Positions 45,801-56,715 of a stretch of DNA of 64,000 nucleotides are shown in pieces (within the stretch, counting starts at the first letter, position 1; each line of letters opens with the position of its first letter). The translations under genes were made by a program, and so were the position numbers. The stretch is from assembly GCF_963675165.1 (NCBI RefSeq), contig NC_087393.1, positions 4,035,502 to 4,099,501 on the forward strand, in the 5' to 3' direction. The stretch comes from Halichondria panicea (lineage: Eukaryota; Porifera; Demospongiae; Suberitida; Halichondriidae). The notes beneath the pieces are model-generated. The model was not told the origin of the DNA. It searched no databases and was given only the letters and a program-made list of their open reading frames with translations.

Positions 45801-47233
45801 TGGTGATTACGAAAGAAAAACTGACATTGTGGCTGTAACTATGTACGTGCATGTGAACTTTCTGTCATGGTTCATGTAACAAGAATGGGGTGGACTATGT
45901 TAGCAATGTGGCAAGTCACCATAAACTGATCAGAGGTGCATATGTGACTACTCAACCCTCCAAATATGCAGACACAGGCATCATTGTGGAGTTAGTCGTG
46001 TCCTAAGGCCAAAGATATCTGAACGTTATAACCTCAGGGTTTCATCTTTCGCGGGGGGGCATGGGTGAACCACCCTGCCCCCGAATAATGACATCATCAC
46101 ATTAGTACTACATGCATGACATCATCACATTGGTTAATGTCAACTACATAAGTTAACTGATGATGTATTAGATCTAGCATGTAATAGGGTGTGTGGTCAG
46201 CAAAAATGGGCGCGGCCAAACAATTTGCCAAACCTTCCCCTCCAAACTTTTCATCCTAGATGAACCTATATGTACTTAGCGAGCAAGACGTTTTTAATTT
46301 TTTGTTTGTAGTTACGGTCATAGTAGGGTGCATGTATACATGTGTGGAGCTCATGCAGTGTGTTGATATCACATCAATGTAACCTCTGTGTGGAGCTCAT
46401 GCAGTGTGTTGATATCACATCAATGTAACCTCTGTGTGGAGTTCATGCAGTGTGTTGATATTACATCAATGTAACCTCTGAATGCATGTGTTAGTACTGA
46501 CCATACTATACGTTTATATTCAGTAAAGCGCTAGGTCAGGGTTTTGGTATACCCGTATCCTTGGCATTGAATTGTCCTTCCTGTTTACTATTTATTAATT
46601 ATAGTCCATTCTCGGCTAAATTACCATTTCCTGAATCACATGATACGTCCAATGCATCCATGCATAGCAAATATTCGCTCTACAGCTGTCACAGTAAACT
46701 GTTGATATTAATTTGATTAGTTGATCCTAGCAACTGTATGCACTATTTAGTTACTATAGGGGCTATTTTAGTGTAGCTTGAATTCCGTTGGAGGTACTTT
46801 GAGATATTGTTTCGTTTCTATGAAACTGATACAGACATGGGCTTAGGGGCAGGGGTGGTGAGCGGTTGGTTTAGGTGCAGTGAGGTACATGGTCTGGTAA
46901 ATTGTTGGAATTCTTGGCACAACATGATTCTGCTTAAGCAATGCAGTAAACGTTATTCATGAAGTCAAGTAGACATTCCTCAGTTAAACCATCCGGAAAG
47001 GTCGTGGGATTCCACTGTGTTGTTTATACGCCCTAGTAGAATGATTATGGTAGCCGAATGTTGGTCCATTGGTTAGTTATGATTAACATGTAGAGATATT
47101 TGTACACACATTAAGTAAAGGTTAGTAGCTATAGACCCAGGACATTTTAGGCTAACTTGAAACCAAATATACATGTAGTACGTAGCTACCAATGCCTAGA
47201 AGGTTGTTTATGTGCAAGCATACACTCATCTCC

Positions 47234-47271
<38 letters not shown>

Positions 47272-48964
47272 GACCAATCTGAAGGATTACGATCAAGACA
47301 TTCTGAAAGAGCTACGAAAGATTCGACTAGCTGTCCATGATATCCAAGACACGCAAAAGGAAGTAAAAAAAGAGCAGAAATATCTCGATCTGTCATACAA
47401 CACAGACCTTTCCCCTACCCGCAGCTCCCCTCTCGAGCTCGTCCCCCCCTCCCTCTCCCCCTCTCCCACCCCCTCACCCGAACCGTTTGTAGCGTCAGAC
47501 GGACATCGGTATCGCACGGGAACACTTGAGCTCCTCACTACAGCTCCAACTCACCTCAAACAAAAAGATGACGAGAAACTACTGGAAGAATTCTTTGGCC
47601 CAGATCAAATAAACAGGTTGAATGATTTTAAAGTCACCATAGCAGAAGAAGAGGGCGAGTCTGCTGAGATGCCATCAGGAAAGGAGGTGAAACTAAGGAC
47701 AGGCAAGGGTCAGAAATTGAAAATTCCAATCAATCCCAACTCTGGACCTATCGATAGAAATCGAATGTCGTATGATGTCGCCTCTGAGATGGAACAGCTG
47801 AGAGCACGAATTCAACAGAAAGCTCGGATGGAACTGGAAGATTTGGACAAGAAATACTCGCCCAAATTCTCACACCCTGGCTTTGGTCTACTCGATTCCT
47901 CAAGTCATTCCAGACAAGGAAGCCTGGACAGCTCTATACCTAACTCCACCAACGTTTCCTCCAGTGACCTCCCAGTAGCCGGCCAAACTAGACATTCGAG
48001 GCAAGCCAGTCTGCCAGTCTTCTTTGACCCAGCCTCCATTTTGAGTTTGGCTAAGAAATCACCAACTCCTCAACTAAAGACGCAAGCGGAGAATCAATTT
48101 ATGGAAGATAATTCGAGAAGTCCCACACCTCCACTAAACTACATTCATGTTCGTCAGGCATCTGCTGGGTCGTCAGGTAGCGGAACTATATCCCCTCCTC
48201 TAACGCTCACTTCTGGTCATGGGACTTCATCACAACAAAATCATGTGACTGGATACAAGTCGACCCCATCGCAACGCAATGCCCCACAGATTCAAAGTCT
48301 CAGGGAGCGTCCAATTCGACCACAGAGCGGAAAAATCCCTCCACAGAACCAAGACCTGAGTATTAACCACACCCACTCTCATTCTCAGCCCGCCCACCTT
48401 CCATCTCAGTTCACAGTCGCTAATTCAAGAGGTGGCTACTCGACTGCGATTGTCAAGGGTCCAAGACGTCACAGCCCTGAAGGGAGTAAACCAAATGGTT
48501 ACATTACGTCTAAGCCACCCCTGCCTGCAAATCACAGCCTGCTCATGTCAAGAGGAGGGGCTGGAGACTTGGATCAACCAGAACTCAAGAGCATATCTCG
48601 AGTGACGCAGCTTCGAAGAGCACCGTCTGGTGATAAAGTTGCTGCCTCTCCACGAATGGCACGAAATGTTCCCCCACCGACAACTAGTCATGTGCCGGGC
48701 CCTAACAACACACATCAGAAGTTGGGTATGAGATTGAGTGAGCCCGGGAACATGGCGAATTTTCAAGCCAAACAAAACGGAGCACAGGTCCATCCAGTAG
48801 ATATCGAACCGTATATGACATCGAACGAGTTAAGAGGACAAATGTTCAAGTACACACCGTATACTGACAATGTAACTAACGAGAAGACTAAATCACTAGA
48901 TTCATCTAGTGCTAGTCAGAGTAGAAAGGCCAGTTTGCTTCCGAACGAACAAACATGGTGTTGA
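42881..48964 (+). CDS. Ser/Pro-rich disordered protein with N-terminal coiled coil (2 exons, 612 aa)
   Basis: Exon 1 (42881-43027, 49 codons) ends at a GTGAGT donor, and exon 2 (47273-48964) begins after a CACACACAG acceptor, both phase 0. Residues 30-80 form a probable coiled coil across the junction (ERINHLETAVAWIRGEV, then LKDYDQDILKELRKIRLAVH). The remaining 500 residues are low-complexity Ser/Pro/His-rich with repeated SRQ/RQAS-type phosphorylation-like sites (SHSRQGSLDS, RHSRQASLPV, VRQASAGSSG, SRKASLLPN). A mid-region stretch (KLLEEFFGPDQINRLNDFKV) is likely folded. I do not recognise the family; the coiled coil vaguely recalls leucine-rich adaptor proteins. The start is the first ATG in frame; the frame upstream is closed. 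The coding assignment of exon 2 is very strong by length. Confidence 0.75.
43275..43437. mobile_element. hAT-like MITE, 163 bp, ends CAGTGGCGTAGGAA
   Basis: The left end CAGTGGCGTAGGAA and right end TTCCTACGCCACT are complementary, next to CTCCAG/CTGGAG inner arms, flanked by ATGCTA on both sides (43269-43274, 43438-43443). CAGTGGCG termini are typical of hAT elements, though those make 8-bp duplications and only 6 bases match here. It lies in the 4.2-kb intron of the 612-aa gene. Confidence 0.75.
44357..44424. repeat. GT/GC microsatellite
   Basis: An alternating (GT)n tract with GCGT variants lies in the intron. The open frames here on both strands are artefacts of the repeat. Confidence 0.9.
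46343..46480 (+). repeat. Tandem repeat, three copies of a 46-bp unit
   Basis: TGTGGAGCTCATGCAGTGTG plus TTGATATCACATCAATGTAACCTC is repeated three times with two base changes in the last copy. It is intronic. The unit contains GATATC and TTGATAT-CACATCAA-like dyad symmetry. Confidence 0.85.
47229..47272. repeat. (CT)n(CA)n microsatellite abutting an acceptor site
   Basis: A run of CT units (about 47231-47252) passes into CA units and ends in the CAG acceptor of exon 2 of the 612-aa gene. It serves as the polypyrimidine tract. Confidence 0.85.
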
Positions 48965-49295
48965 GTTAATGGTCATCATTATTTTGTCTGTATGTGTGTG
49001 TTTTATGACTATTCTCTTCTGTGTGATAATATATTCATTGTGAACTGTGATCATGAAGTTTTATATATACAGTGCTCATGAAGAGATTGACCTTTGCAAG
49101 TAGATCTATCATGATCACATGCATGAGGAAACAACTAAGCAAAATGAATAATTGAGGTCATAACTGTAATATAATGCACATGCATCCTGCACATTGTGCA
49201 AGCCTGTATATACATGTCTATATTAGTATAATTACAGATCTTTACAGCATGATAATTACAAACAATATATAGCTATATAGGCCCACCAGAAAGGA
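48965..49295. other. 3' region of the 612-aa gene, no further gene
   Basis: AT-rich, with no canonical AATAAA close to the stop codon (AATGAATAATT occurs near 49144). The start of the next ORF may lie further upstream if it has a 5' exon here, because its reading frame is closed only at a TAG about 20 bases before the ATG. Confidence 0.3.
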
Positions 49296-50132
49296 ATGGG
49301 GGTCCCTAGGCCTATATATATTGGCCATAAGCTTGAGCTACTGTGCAGCATCATCTGCAGCCAGCAGGAACCAGCCCCTCCCACCTCATGTGTTACTTTT
49401 TGGAACCAGCTCTCCAGATTGGATTGCAAGCCAAAGATAAAGGGACTTATTCCTGTTTCCTGGTCTAAGAAGTTACCTCAAGAGATAACAGGAGCATATG
49501 AGGGTTTTGTTTGGACACTGTCAATGCTAATCAAGAATGAGTTTGTTTCCCAAGAAAATGATTCGATCTCTACACTTGGACAAGATTCACAGAAAGCATC
49601 ATTTTATTTTGTGCTTTTGAGCTCGTACTTAAAGTCTCGGCTTCTGCTGTCTGGTGATGTTGAGCAAAATCCTGGGCCTGGGAAACGGGCACCATCTAGC
49701 TCAGTTAGATCTACTATCGAAGATGAGAGTACATATGACATCATACCCGCCCCAGTGATTACTTCTGATAATGTTGATATAAATTTACCGCAACAAAGTT
49801 TATCTCCTGGTAGAAGAAGTATGCCATGCTCTCTGTCTCCTACACCTAATTCCTCACCTTACAAAAGTCTGTGTGTGTCGCTCACTCCATCTCTAACTCA
49901 TTTACCTTACACTGTAACACATGATGCAAATCTGAGCCACCCCGAGCAGAGCCTTAAAGAAGAAGGAGACACTTCATTGAGAGAAGGAGAAAGAATAATC
50001 CAATTGGAATCTGAGAATGCTACGCTCATTGAAGAAAACAAGCGATTGAAGAGTGAAGTAGAACAATTGAAACAACAACTTGCAACTGATCATGAATACC
50101 CAGACCTCTCTGCATGCTCTGACTGCAGCTGA
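49296..50132 (+). CDS. 278-aa protein with internal 2A ribosome-skipping motif and C-terminal coiled coil
   Basis: The single open exon starts at the ATG at 49296. Residues 116-128 are LLLSGDVEQNPGP (49641-49679), an exact D-V-E-x-NPGP 2A peptide with the usual preceding hydrophobic run and Gly. In 2A peptides the ribosome skips the bond between Gly and the last Pro, so two products are predicted: about 127 residues (with FWNQLSRL, SWSKKLPQEITGAYEGFVWT and a hydrophobic stretch ASFYFVLLSSYLKSRLLL) and about 151 residues starting with Pro, which is Ser/Pro-rich and ends in a leucine-zipper-like coiled coil (RIIQLESENATLIEENKRL, KSEVEQLKQQL). No reverse-transcriptase or Cys-finger follows, unlike in LINE 2A ORFs. 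The family is unknown. AATAAA lies at about 50279. The gene converges on XYLT. Confidence 0.7.
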   Translation: MGVPRPIYIGHKLELLCSIICSQQEPAPPTSCVTFWNQLSRLDCKPKIKGLIPVSWSKKLPQEITGAYEGFVWTLSMLIKNEFVSQENDSISTLGQDSQKASFYFVLLSSYLKSRLLLSGDVEQNPGPGKRAPSSSVRSTIEDESTYDIIPAPVITSDNVDINLPQQSLSPGRRSMPCSLSPTPNSSPYKSLCVSLTPSLTHLPYTVTHDANLSHPEQSLKEEGDTSLREGERIIQLESENATLIEENKRLKSEVEQLKQQLATDHEYPDLSACSDCS

Positions 50133-50301
50133 GAAATTAAACAGTGCTGCTTTTCAATTGTACTTACATAATTATATAATTATAGCTAAGTATTATTTGT
50201 TGTCGAACTCCTTTTAATTAACATTCTTGTGGTAGATTGTCAGTAATGGCATTGCATGTATTACAACAAGAGATAAAAAAATAAAGAAGGAATAACAATG
50301 A

Positions 50302-53300
50302 TCACCTAATTCTGCCATTAGTTCTAATTTCTCCTATTTCAGTTTTAGGGTCAGGGGAGAATGTACTCCAGTTGGTGGAGGCACAATTCTGTACCCACGT
50401 ACACTGCTCCCCCCCACTCTGACCTGCGTCAATTCTACAGTAGTTGTCAATCGTCCAATAGTCTTTCACTAAACTGTCCATCCATTTCTCTAACTCTAGG
50501 CCAGACTTTGAGACATTCTCCTTCCACTGAGTGTACTCTTCCTGAGAAATCAACGCATTCGGTTGCACAGTGAGAGATCGTTTTGCATTGACTGTTTGCG
50601 GTGACCCCAATACTTCTTTGTTGTGATGGGTCATGGGGACGACTAGGAGCTTGGTTTTCATTAATAATGTGCCTTCCAGAAGTTCTAAACGGACAGTCCA
50701 TACTCCAGGTCGAATTGGGAGCTCTAGTTTCGGTTTGTGGTAAGTGACAATCCAGGCAGCTTCAATTTTCATTGGAAAATTTGCTATTCTCAGGCCAAGG
50801 GGATCGTCCCAAATGATATGGACAGTGCTTTGTCGACCAGCTGTCAGTCTTATGGCTGCCACCGGCTCGTCCCACACTCCTATGATACCGGGATAGTTTC
50901 TGAATATGCTCTCTTTGCCATCCCATTCACTGCCAATCTACAGGAGAGAGACAGCGTATAAATGAATGCAGCAATAAATTAATAATGATAATAATTGCAT
51001 AACTACGAGGCCCCTACAATTAGGATTACAAGAGAATGTCCTTGTACGCCATCTTATATGTTATTTAAGCATACTTGTACCTCAAGTGATTGTATTCTCT
51101 GGTTGATGTCATCACCCGTGTCCATCCTCTCGAAGTAAGAGACCCGTTCAAACAGCATCTCAAATTCAGGGGGATTGAAACTATCCGACATTGCATCTTT
51201 GAGCGTCACAACCACACCCTTAAACTCGTCTCTCTCTCGTAACACATGCACTTCTTTCACAACGGCTTGTTTCGGAATACCACATTCACTACCCCCACTT
51301 TTGTCCGCCTGTTCGTTGTATAGCAGCTTCAAACTCTGCCGGAGAAACGACTGATATGTGCTAAAGCGTGCATTCGATGGTTTGGTGACATCATCGTCGA
51401 TATGATAGACGCTCTCCCAGTGAGAACGAAGGGAGGGTGTGGTCTCTGGGAGGGGACCGTACAAGTGAGTGTCCAATCCAAAGATGATCTCTTGACTCAC
51501 AATAGCCTCGAACTTGCGGGCAAAGAAATGGTGGTTACCAGGACTCTACAGAGATTGAAACAAAGTGAAGTCATTTACACATCAAGTTCTGGATGCAATT
51601 TCTGGCTTTAGGACCAATCTTGTTACAATTGGGGCCAGCTAACCTACGGTACAATAGTACAATGTACATGCATTCATTATGACCTCTTGTACTGTAGTGT
51701 AGATTAACAATATGTTACATGTATGCTGACAAACCATACTAAAGTAAAGTTAAAAGTGTAGTAAAATAGGGGTAGTATAGCATGTACACTGTAGCTACAA
51801 TGATGGAATGTGTGACCCACAAACGCTCACAGTGACACAATAGGTACATGTATACCCACTTTGAGGCGTCCTATATCCTTGGCGAGGAAGTCGTTGGGAG
51901 AGCATCCACACCAGTCCACTATGTGCTTGTATTGACAGCGACAACCCAACTTCCTGTTCCAATTGGTCACTCTCAGATTGCTCCTAACTAACGACTCACA
52001 CATTGGGCCATTGCGGATCACAGTGTGGAAGAACGACTGTAAGGATAAACAAGCAAAGTGATGCTTTACTTGACAAATTGTCTGACACAGATTGAGGATT
52101 CATACGTACATATCTAACTAATTATCAAAATTATTGTACTGTGTTTTATGTACGTATGTAGATTTCTTATCATGTTACAAAGCTTCATCACTATTATTTT
52201 AGTGATGCACTACTCTGCACATGTAAAATTGAGTAGAAAATTGCTTTTTGACAGTTGAGATTTACTTACCTCAGCAGGCAGGAGTGAGAACTCGTAGTAT
52301 TTTTTGATATCAGTGAGGTATTTGCTCTTGTCTGCTACCAGGTACCGGCTGTAGTTTCTGTGAAGGACAATCCAATCGCTCCCTCCGTCCACCGTAATCT
52401 CAGAGGGGAGGGGTCTCATATCCACACGCCACATGTGATTGTCACACTCAACAAACGTACGATCCAGGCCCTGCTTCTGAATAAACCTGCAGGACAGAGG
52501 GACAGTTACTGTAGTGGATAAGTATAATTACATGTATGTATTCATTTCAACATGTACGAATACAAGTCTTAGAGTGCATGCATGTAGGAAAACCAATCTT
52601 TGAGTACATGTATGTATGACTATCAAGGTGCCTATTATTTTGTTCACTTGCTAGTTAGGCTATTGGTAGTACCTGCACTGTACACAAACCTTGATCAACC
52701 ATTCATTAATCAGTGAGTTGCAGAATGTTACGTAACTCTAATGTAATGAACAGAAATGCTTTGCCACAGGTGCCACTCAATGTTTTCCCACAGCAACCAC
52801 TGGCCGATTCATGCCACTAATTAGTGGTGTGCAGCAAGTGGAGAGCCATATCACCTGCTTCCCGTTGCCATAGCGAAAGCTCTATTACCATGTGTATATT
52901 GTGTATATAGGTGTACATGTACGTAAGAATAATAGGTGTAAATTAATGGCACCTGGTTCTTACAAGGACCGAGAGAGAACTTGAACGATTTTTAAAGTCG
53001 GTAATTATTACCTCCAGTAACTGGCTTTGTCATAACAGACAAAAAAAACCACAATTGTGATGCGTATATATAATTATACGAATGTACTATCAGCCTGGTT
53101 ACTACATATAACTGCTCACTTTTTGATGTCTCCACCATGAGTCTTGATAAAGTTGCTACCTCTGTGCACTCTCAGGAAACCAGTCAACTCGTCATTGGTC
53201 CTGCAAAACATACACACACACTGGTTAGCATGAAATCAGTATAAGAGGTCCTCCCAACAAAGGACTAACTTTCTAGTCTCTAGTTGTTTTAACGCCCAAC

Positions 53301-56300
53301 AAAGGATAGACTCTGACCCTAAAGTTTATCTTTCTACCCGAAACTTATGAAAATCAAGCTAGAAAGGTCTCATGAATCTATTTTGCTCCACACGTTTCTT
53401 TATTCGATGGTTTCACACAACCAGAAATGCAGTGATACTTAACCCGACTTCTCCTCACCTCAACGGGTAGTCAGATTCACTGAGATTAATGAAGTAGTCC
53501 CAATTCCAGTCCGTGAGAACAAACTGCAGGTCTTCCATCGCCCGTAGCAACATCTGCAAGAGTGAGGCTCCACCCCAAATTGTAGCCATACGCCAAGTGG
53601 GGAAATATACGTTAGGGAGGTCGTAAAGATCTTCATAAAGTTTCCGGTGGAGGTAGTCTGATCTCTGAGTGTGTGTGAGCAAGAGAAAGAGTTATATATT
53701 TGGCTGTCCGATAAATTAGAACATACATGGTACTACAGGATTTTGTGGTCAAAGCTAACCGTTATACATGACTGTAAAAGGATTTCAGTACTTGTACTCA
53801 GAATGAGGACAATATGTAGTTCGTTCTTACTTGCAGGTGGTGAGGGATACACTAACATGAAACCACACACTACAGTCCTTATGCTATATGAAACAAACAG
53901 ATACGTACAGCTGGTTCTACATGTACAATAAAATCAATGACACAAAAACGCAAATACTAAGTAGTGTGTGGGGGGCATGTAAATGATACCATATTATCAT
54001 TACAAACAGTTATTTTAGGGCTAAATAAACTATAATATTTATGGGTGCACTATAAACCGACGCATTAAACACTCACCGAGTCAACATGGACGTAATAGTA
54101 GTGATCAACATGATAAATAGCCTTGAGCAGTCGCTTCACCTGTCGCACGGCACGTCCGTGTATCGAGAGGAGGTACACTATTCGTATCGGAGGACCAGTC
54201 CCAAGCGAGAACGGGAGATACTTGAAGTCATGACCGCGAAAAGAGCCGAGTGGACACTCTTGCGGTATATCCCTGCTGTACAGTAGACCGGAATGCTGCA
54301 GACAGGTCACATTCCGGATAAAAGTTTTGCACTCGTTGCTCTTTGCTCTGGAAATGGCTGAAAGAGCATCTTTTTTACTTTCAAGGACTTTGTCACAATC
54401 TTTAGCGGCTTTCTCTGGGAGTGGGTGTGGTGTAAACGACTGTATGAACTTTGGAGATGTTTCCAGACTATCTATTTTATTGGAGGAGGGTGTAGGAGGA
54501 GACAAAACTGAGGGAGAGGACTTGGGGAAACTCCACCCCTTAGAGGAAGAACGAGAGGTGTTGGTTCTTATGGGAAGTATCTTTGTTTCAATCGTACCTG
54601 CTGACAACGGTACCTGAATTGGTGAAAAGAGTGTATACTAGCTGCTAATTGTATTACATAACAGCCAGCTGTAGGTAGTCTTCTTAGAATCTATATGTAC
54701 AAAGAAAGGATTCTTGCTGTTGTGAGAACGAATTGTCAGACTAACTAGCTCATAATACAAGTACATGTAGCTGCTAACTTAACAAGCAATGGTGAACTGT
54801 CAACTACGTACATAGCTCACTGAGGTGAGATTAAAGATACGTTTGAAGTATATATATAGCTAGAGCCACGATTGGAGAAAGTTCTCTATCAGTGTAAACT
54901 ACCTGTGGGAGCGTAATTACACAGTTGGTATTGCTATACAGACCTTGACGTTGCAGTGTACATTAATTATGCATCCACAGGAGATCGAGTTATAGAGTTA
55001 TATAAACACACATTAAAGCCATTTAAGCTGACAGGGTACGACAGTCTTCGTGCTAGCATAATTTTATGGCAGACACAACCAAAGCTTCCAACATTCATTT
55101 GTAACTAGGCATGCGAGAAATGAGGCATGCCCAGAGGCATAGTTCAGAGCATGGCTTGAGCAAACACAAAGCAATTATACTGGGAATCTAAAATATCTGT
55201 TTGACGCATAGTTGGTCTACTTTAGCAAATTACAAAAGTAATCAAAACTCCTAGCTTAGTTCTATTTAAGAATAACGTTCAATCTGAGCGATACTACCCC
55301 CTATACTATACTGAAGGATACAACAACATCAAGCACCAGTAGTATAGCCGCACACAACTGAACCAAAAAAAGGCTGCCCCAAACTTTAAGTTATACATGT
55401 ACTATAAACTGTGGAACAGCTACTGCAGACTAGTCTAGTGCACAGTAGAGGGTTAGAAGAGCTGTAATCCCTCAACAGACAGGATATAAGTTTACTGGTG
55501 TAAATGGTCCGTTTGAAAACATTGTCTTAACACGAAACAGAGTTACCGTGTAGCGGGTAATTTTCGTGGGGTAAAAAATTAGTTATTTTCGTTCAAGCTG
55601 ACCTCGAAATTTTAACATAGGCGTGACTTTCCGTAACGTATGAATGCAGTGCAGGCAACGAGACTAAACGAAATTATACTCATGAAAATCACCGTTTTCC
55701 AGATAAACGAATTGTTTACCCCACGAAAATTACCTGCTATACGGTAGTTATTCTAGAGACTTCTTAGCACAGAGGGATAAGTTTACAAGCTGCATTTGAA
55801 GATACTAGATTGTGTGCACGCAATTAGCAACAGTGTTTACACAAACAGAGCAGATATTAAATAATGCTTAGGGAGGGGTGCAGGGAATTAAAGTCATACA
55901 AAATATATAAATTTTAATAGCAGTCAACACAAAAACAAAATTAATGCAAGATCTTATATCTTATAGTAAACACTCCGTTGCATAAATAACAACAATCCAT
56001 TCATAGTGAAAGTGAAACTGTGCAACATAGGCCGGCCGAGGGGGGGGGGTGGCAATAATAACACCATACTACAAAAGGGGGCGTGAATGAGGGGACTTTC
56101 ATAATAATTTCCTTTTACACCAAGCTAGCTGGCTCCTAAGCTGCAAATAGCTACCTTCCTACAGCTACTAGCTCAATGCATGCCTCTCACCCGAACACCC
56201 TGAGGTCTTAGTTGTGGCTCCTCCAGCTCCCAGGGCAGTTTGGAGGCTGGCTGGGATGAGAGTCTATTCAAAGCAAGCATCTGGACCAGCACAATTAACA

Positions 56301-56367
56301 GGCCAAACACTAGGAGTCCGAGACCCACGAAACGCACTCCGAAAAATCTCTTGATTGCCGCCATCAT
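50302..56367 (-). CDS. XYLT: Peptide O-xylosyltransferase (8 exons, 832 aa)
   Basis: Exons: 56367-56191, 54613-54077, 53664-53459, 53200-53120, 52486-52270, 52036-51856, 51544-51081 and 50937-50302; all join in frame. Exon 1 gives a type II signal anchor ([19 protein letters not shown]). The stem carries a Ser-rich linker and [10 protein letters not shown]. The GT14 catalytic domain contains [80 protein letters not shown] and [20 protein letters not shown]. The C-terminal Xylo_C domain has [11 protein letters not shown] and ends in [12 protein letters not shown]. The enzyme transfers xylose from UDP-xylose to Ser of proteoglycan core proteins in the Golgi, the first step of glycosaminoglycan linkage synthesis. 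Length is close to human XYLT2 (865). The exon 6/7 junction (donor GTATAC, acceptor TAGAG) is my best in-frame choice. It could equal XYLT1 or XYLT2. Confidence 0.95.
55546..55744. mobile_element. TA-flanked MITE of the CCGTATA family in XYLT intron 1, 199 bp
   Basis: The ends CCGTGTAGCGGGTAATTTTC and GAAAATTACCTGCTATACGG are complementary, between TA dinucleotides. It belongs to the same family as 17141-17354; the ends CGTGGGG and CCCCACG are shared. Confidence 0.82.
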
Positions 56368-56715
56368 TCATCATCTGTGTTTGCACTAGCTTGTCCTACG
56401 CTCTTATAGGGACTTGTATTCACATAATATCATGTGCATGCATAATTATAAATAATTTTAAAGAGACTTGAAACATTAATTGATTTAACCTTTGACCCAT
56501 GTGTGCCATGTGGTTTTTGACTCTGAATAGAGCACATCATAAACAACTTTTGGTAGACTAGACATCTAATATCTACTGCTCCACAGCTACTTTTAGTGTT
56601 TACTTTTATCATGCTGATGTGACAAAGTTGGTGAGTAGATCCCCTTTCTAGTTATATGTATATTTACATTGTATTGCTCGTTTTCTGTAGGATAGAATTT
56701 CCTGTGGATGGACAC
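56368..56715. promoter_or_regulatory. Shared upstream region of XYLT and RBM18
   Basis: Start codons at 56367 (minus) and 56716 (plus) diverge across 348 bases, suggesting a bidirectional promoter. Several ATAATTATA-type and TAATTATAAATAATT motifs lie in it; no other element is clear. The RBM18 frame is open upstream to 56656, so the true start could be earlier. Confidence 0.5.

Noticed and set aside
46343..46480. CRISPR-like array
   Set aside because: The units are contiguous identical repeats without spacers, in an animal intron.
42881..48964. Assigning the 612-aa protein to the LURAP1 family
   Set aside because: Only a weak similarity in the N-terminal coiled coil was seen; the rest is unlike that family in length and content.
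49296..50132. Viral origin of the 2A ORF
   Set aside because: No capsid, protease or polymerase sequence is nearby, and 2A peptides are known in sponge and other animal cellular and LINE genes.
51827..51860. XYLT exon 6 ending at the GTGGGT donor
   Set aside because: It leaves the next exon out of frame with the conserved FFARKFEA segment; the GTATAC donor four bases on keeps the frame.
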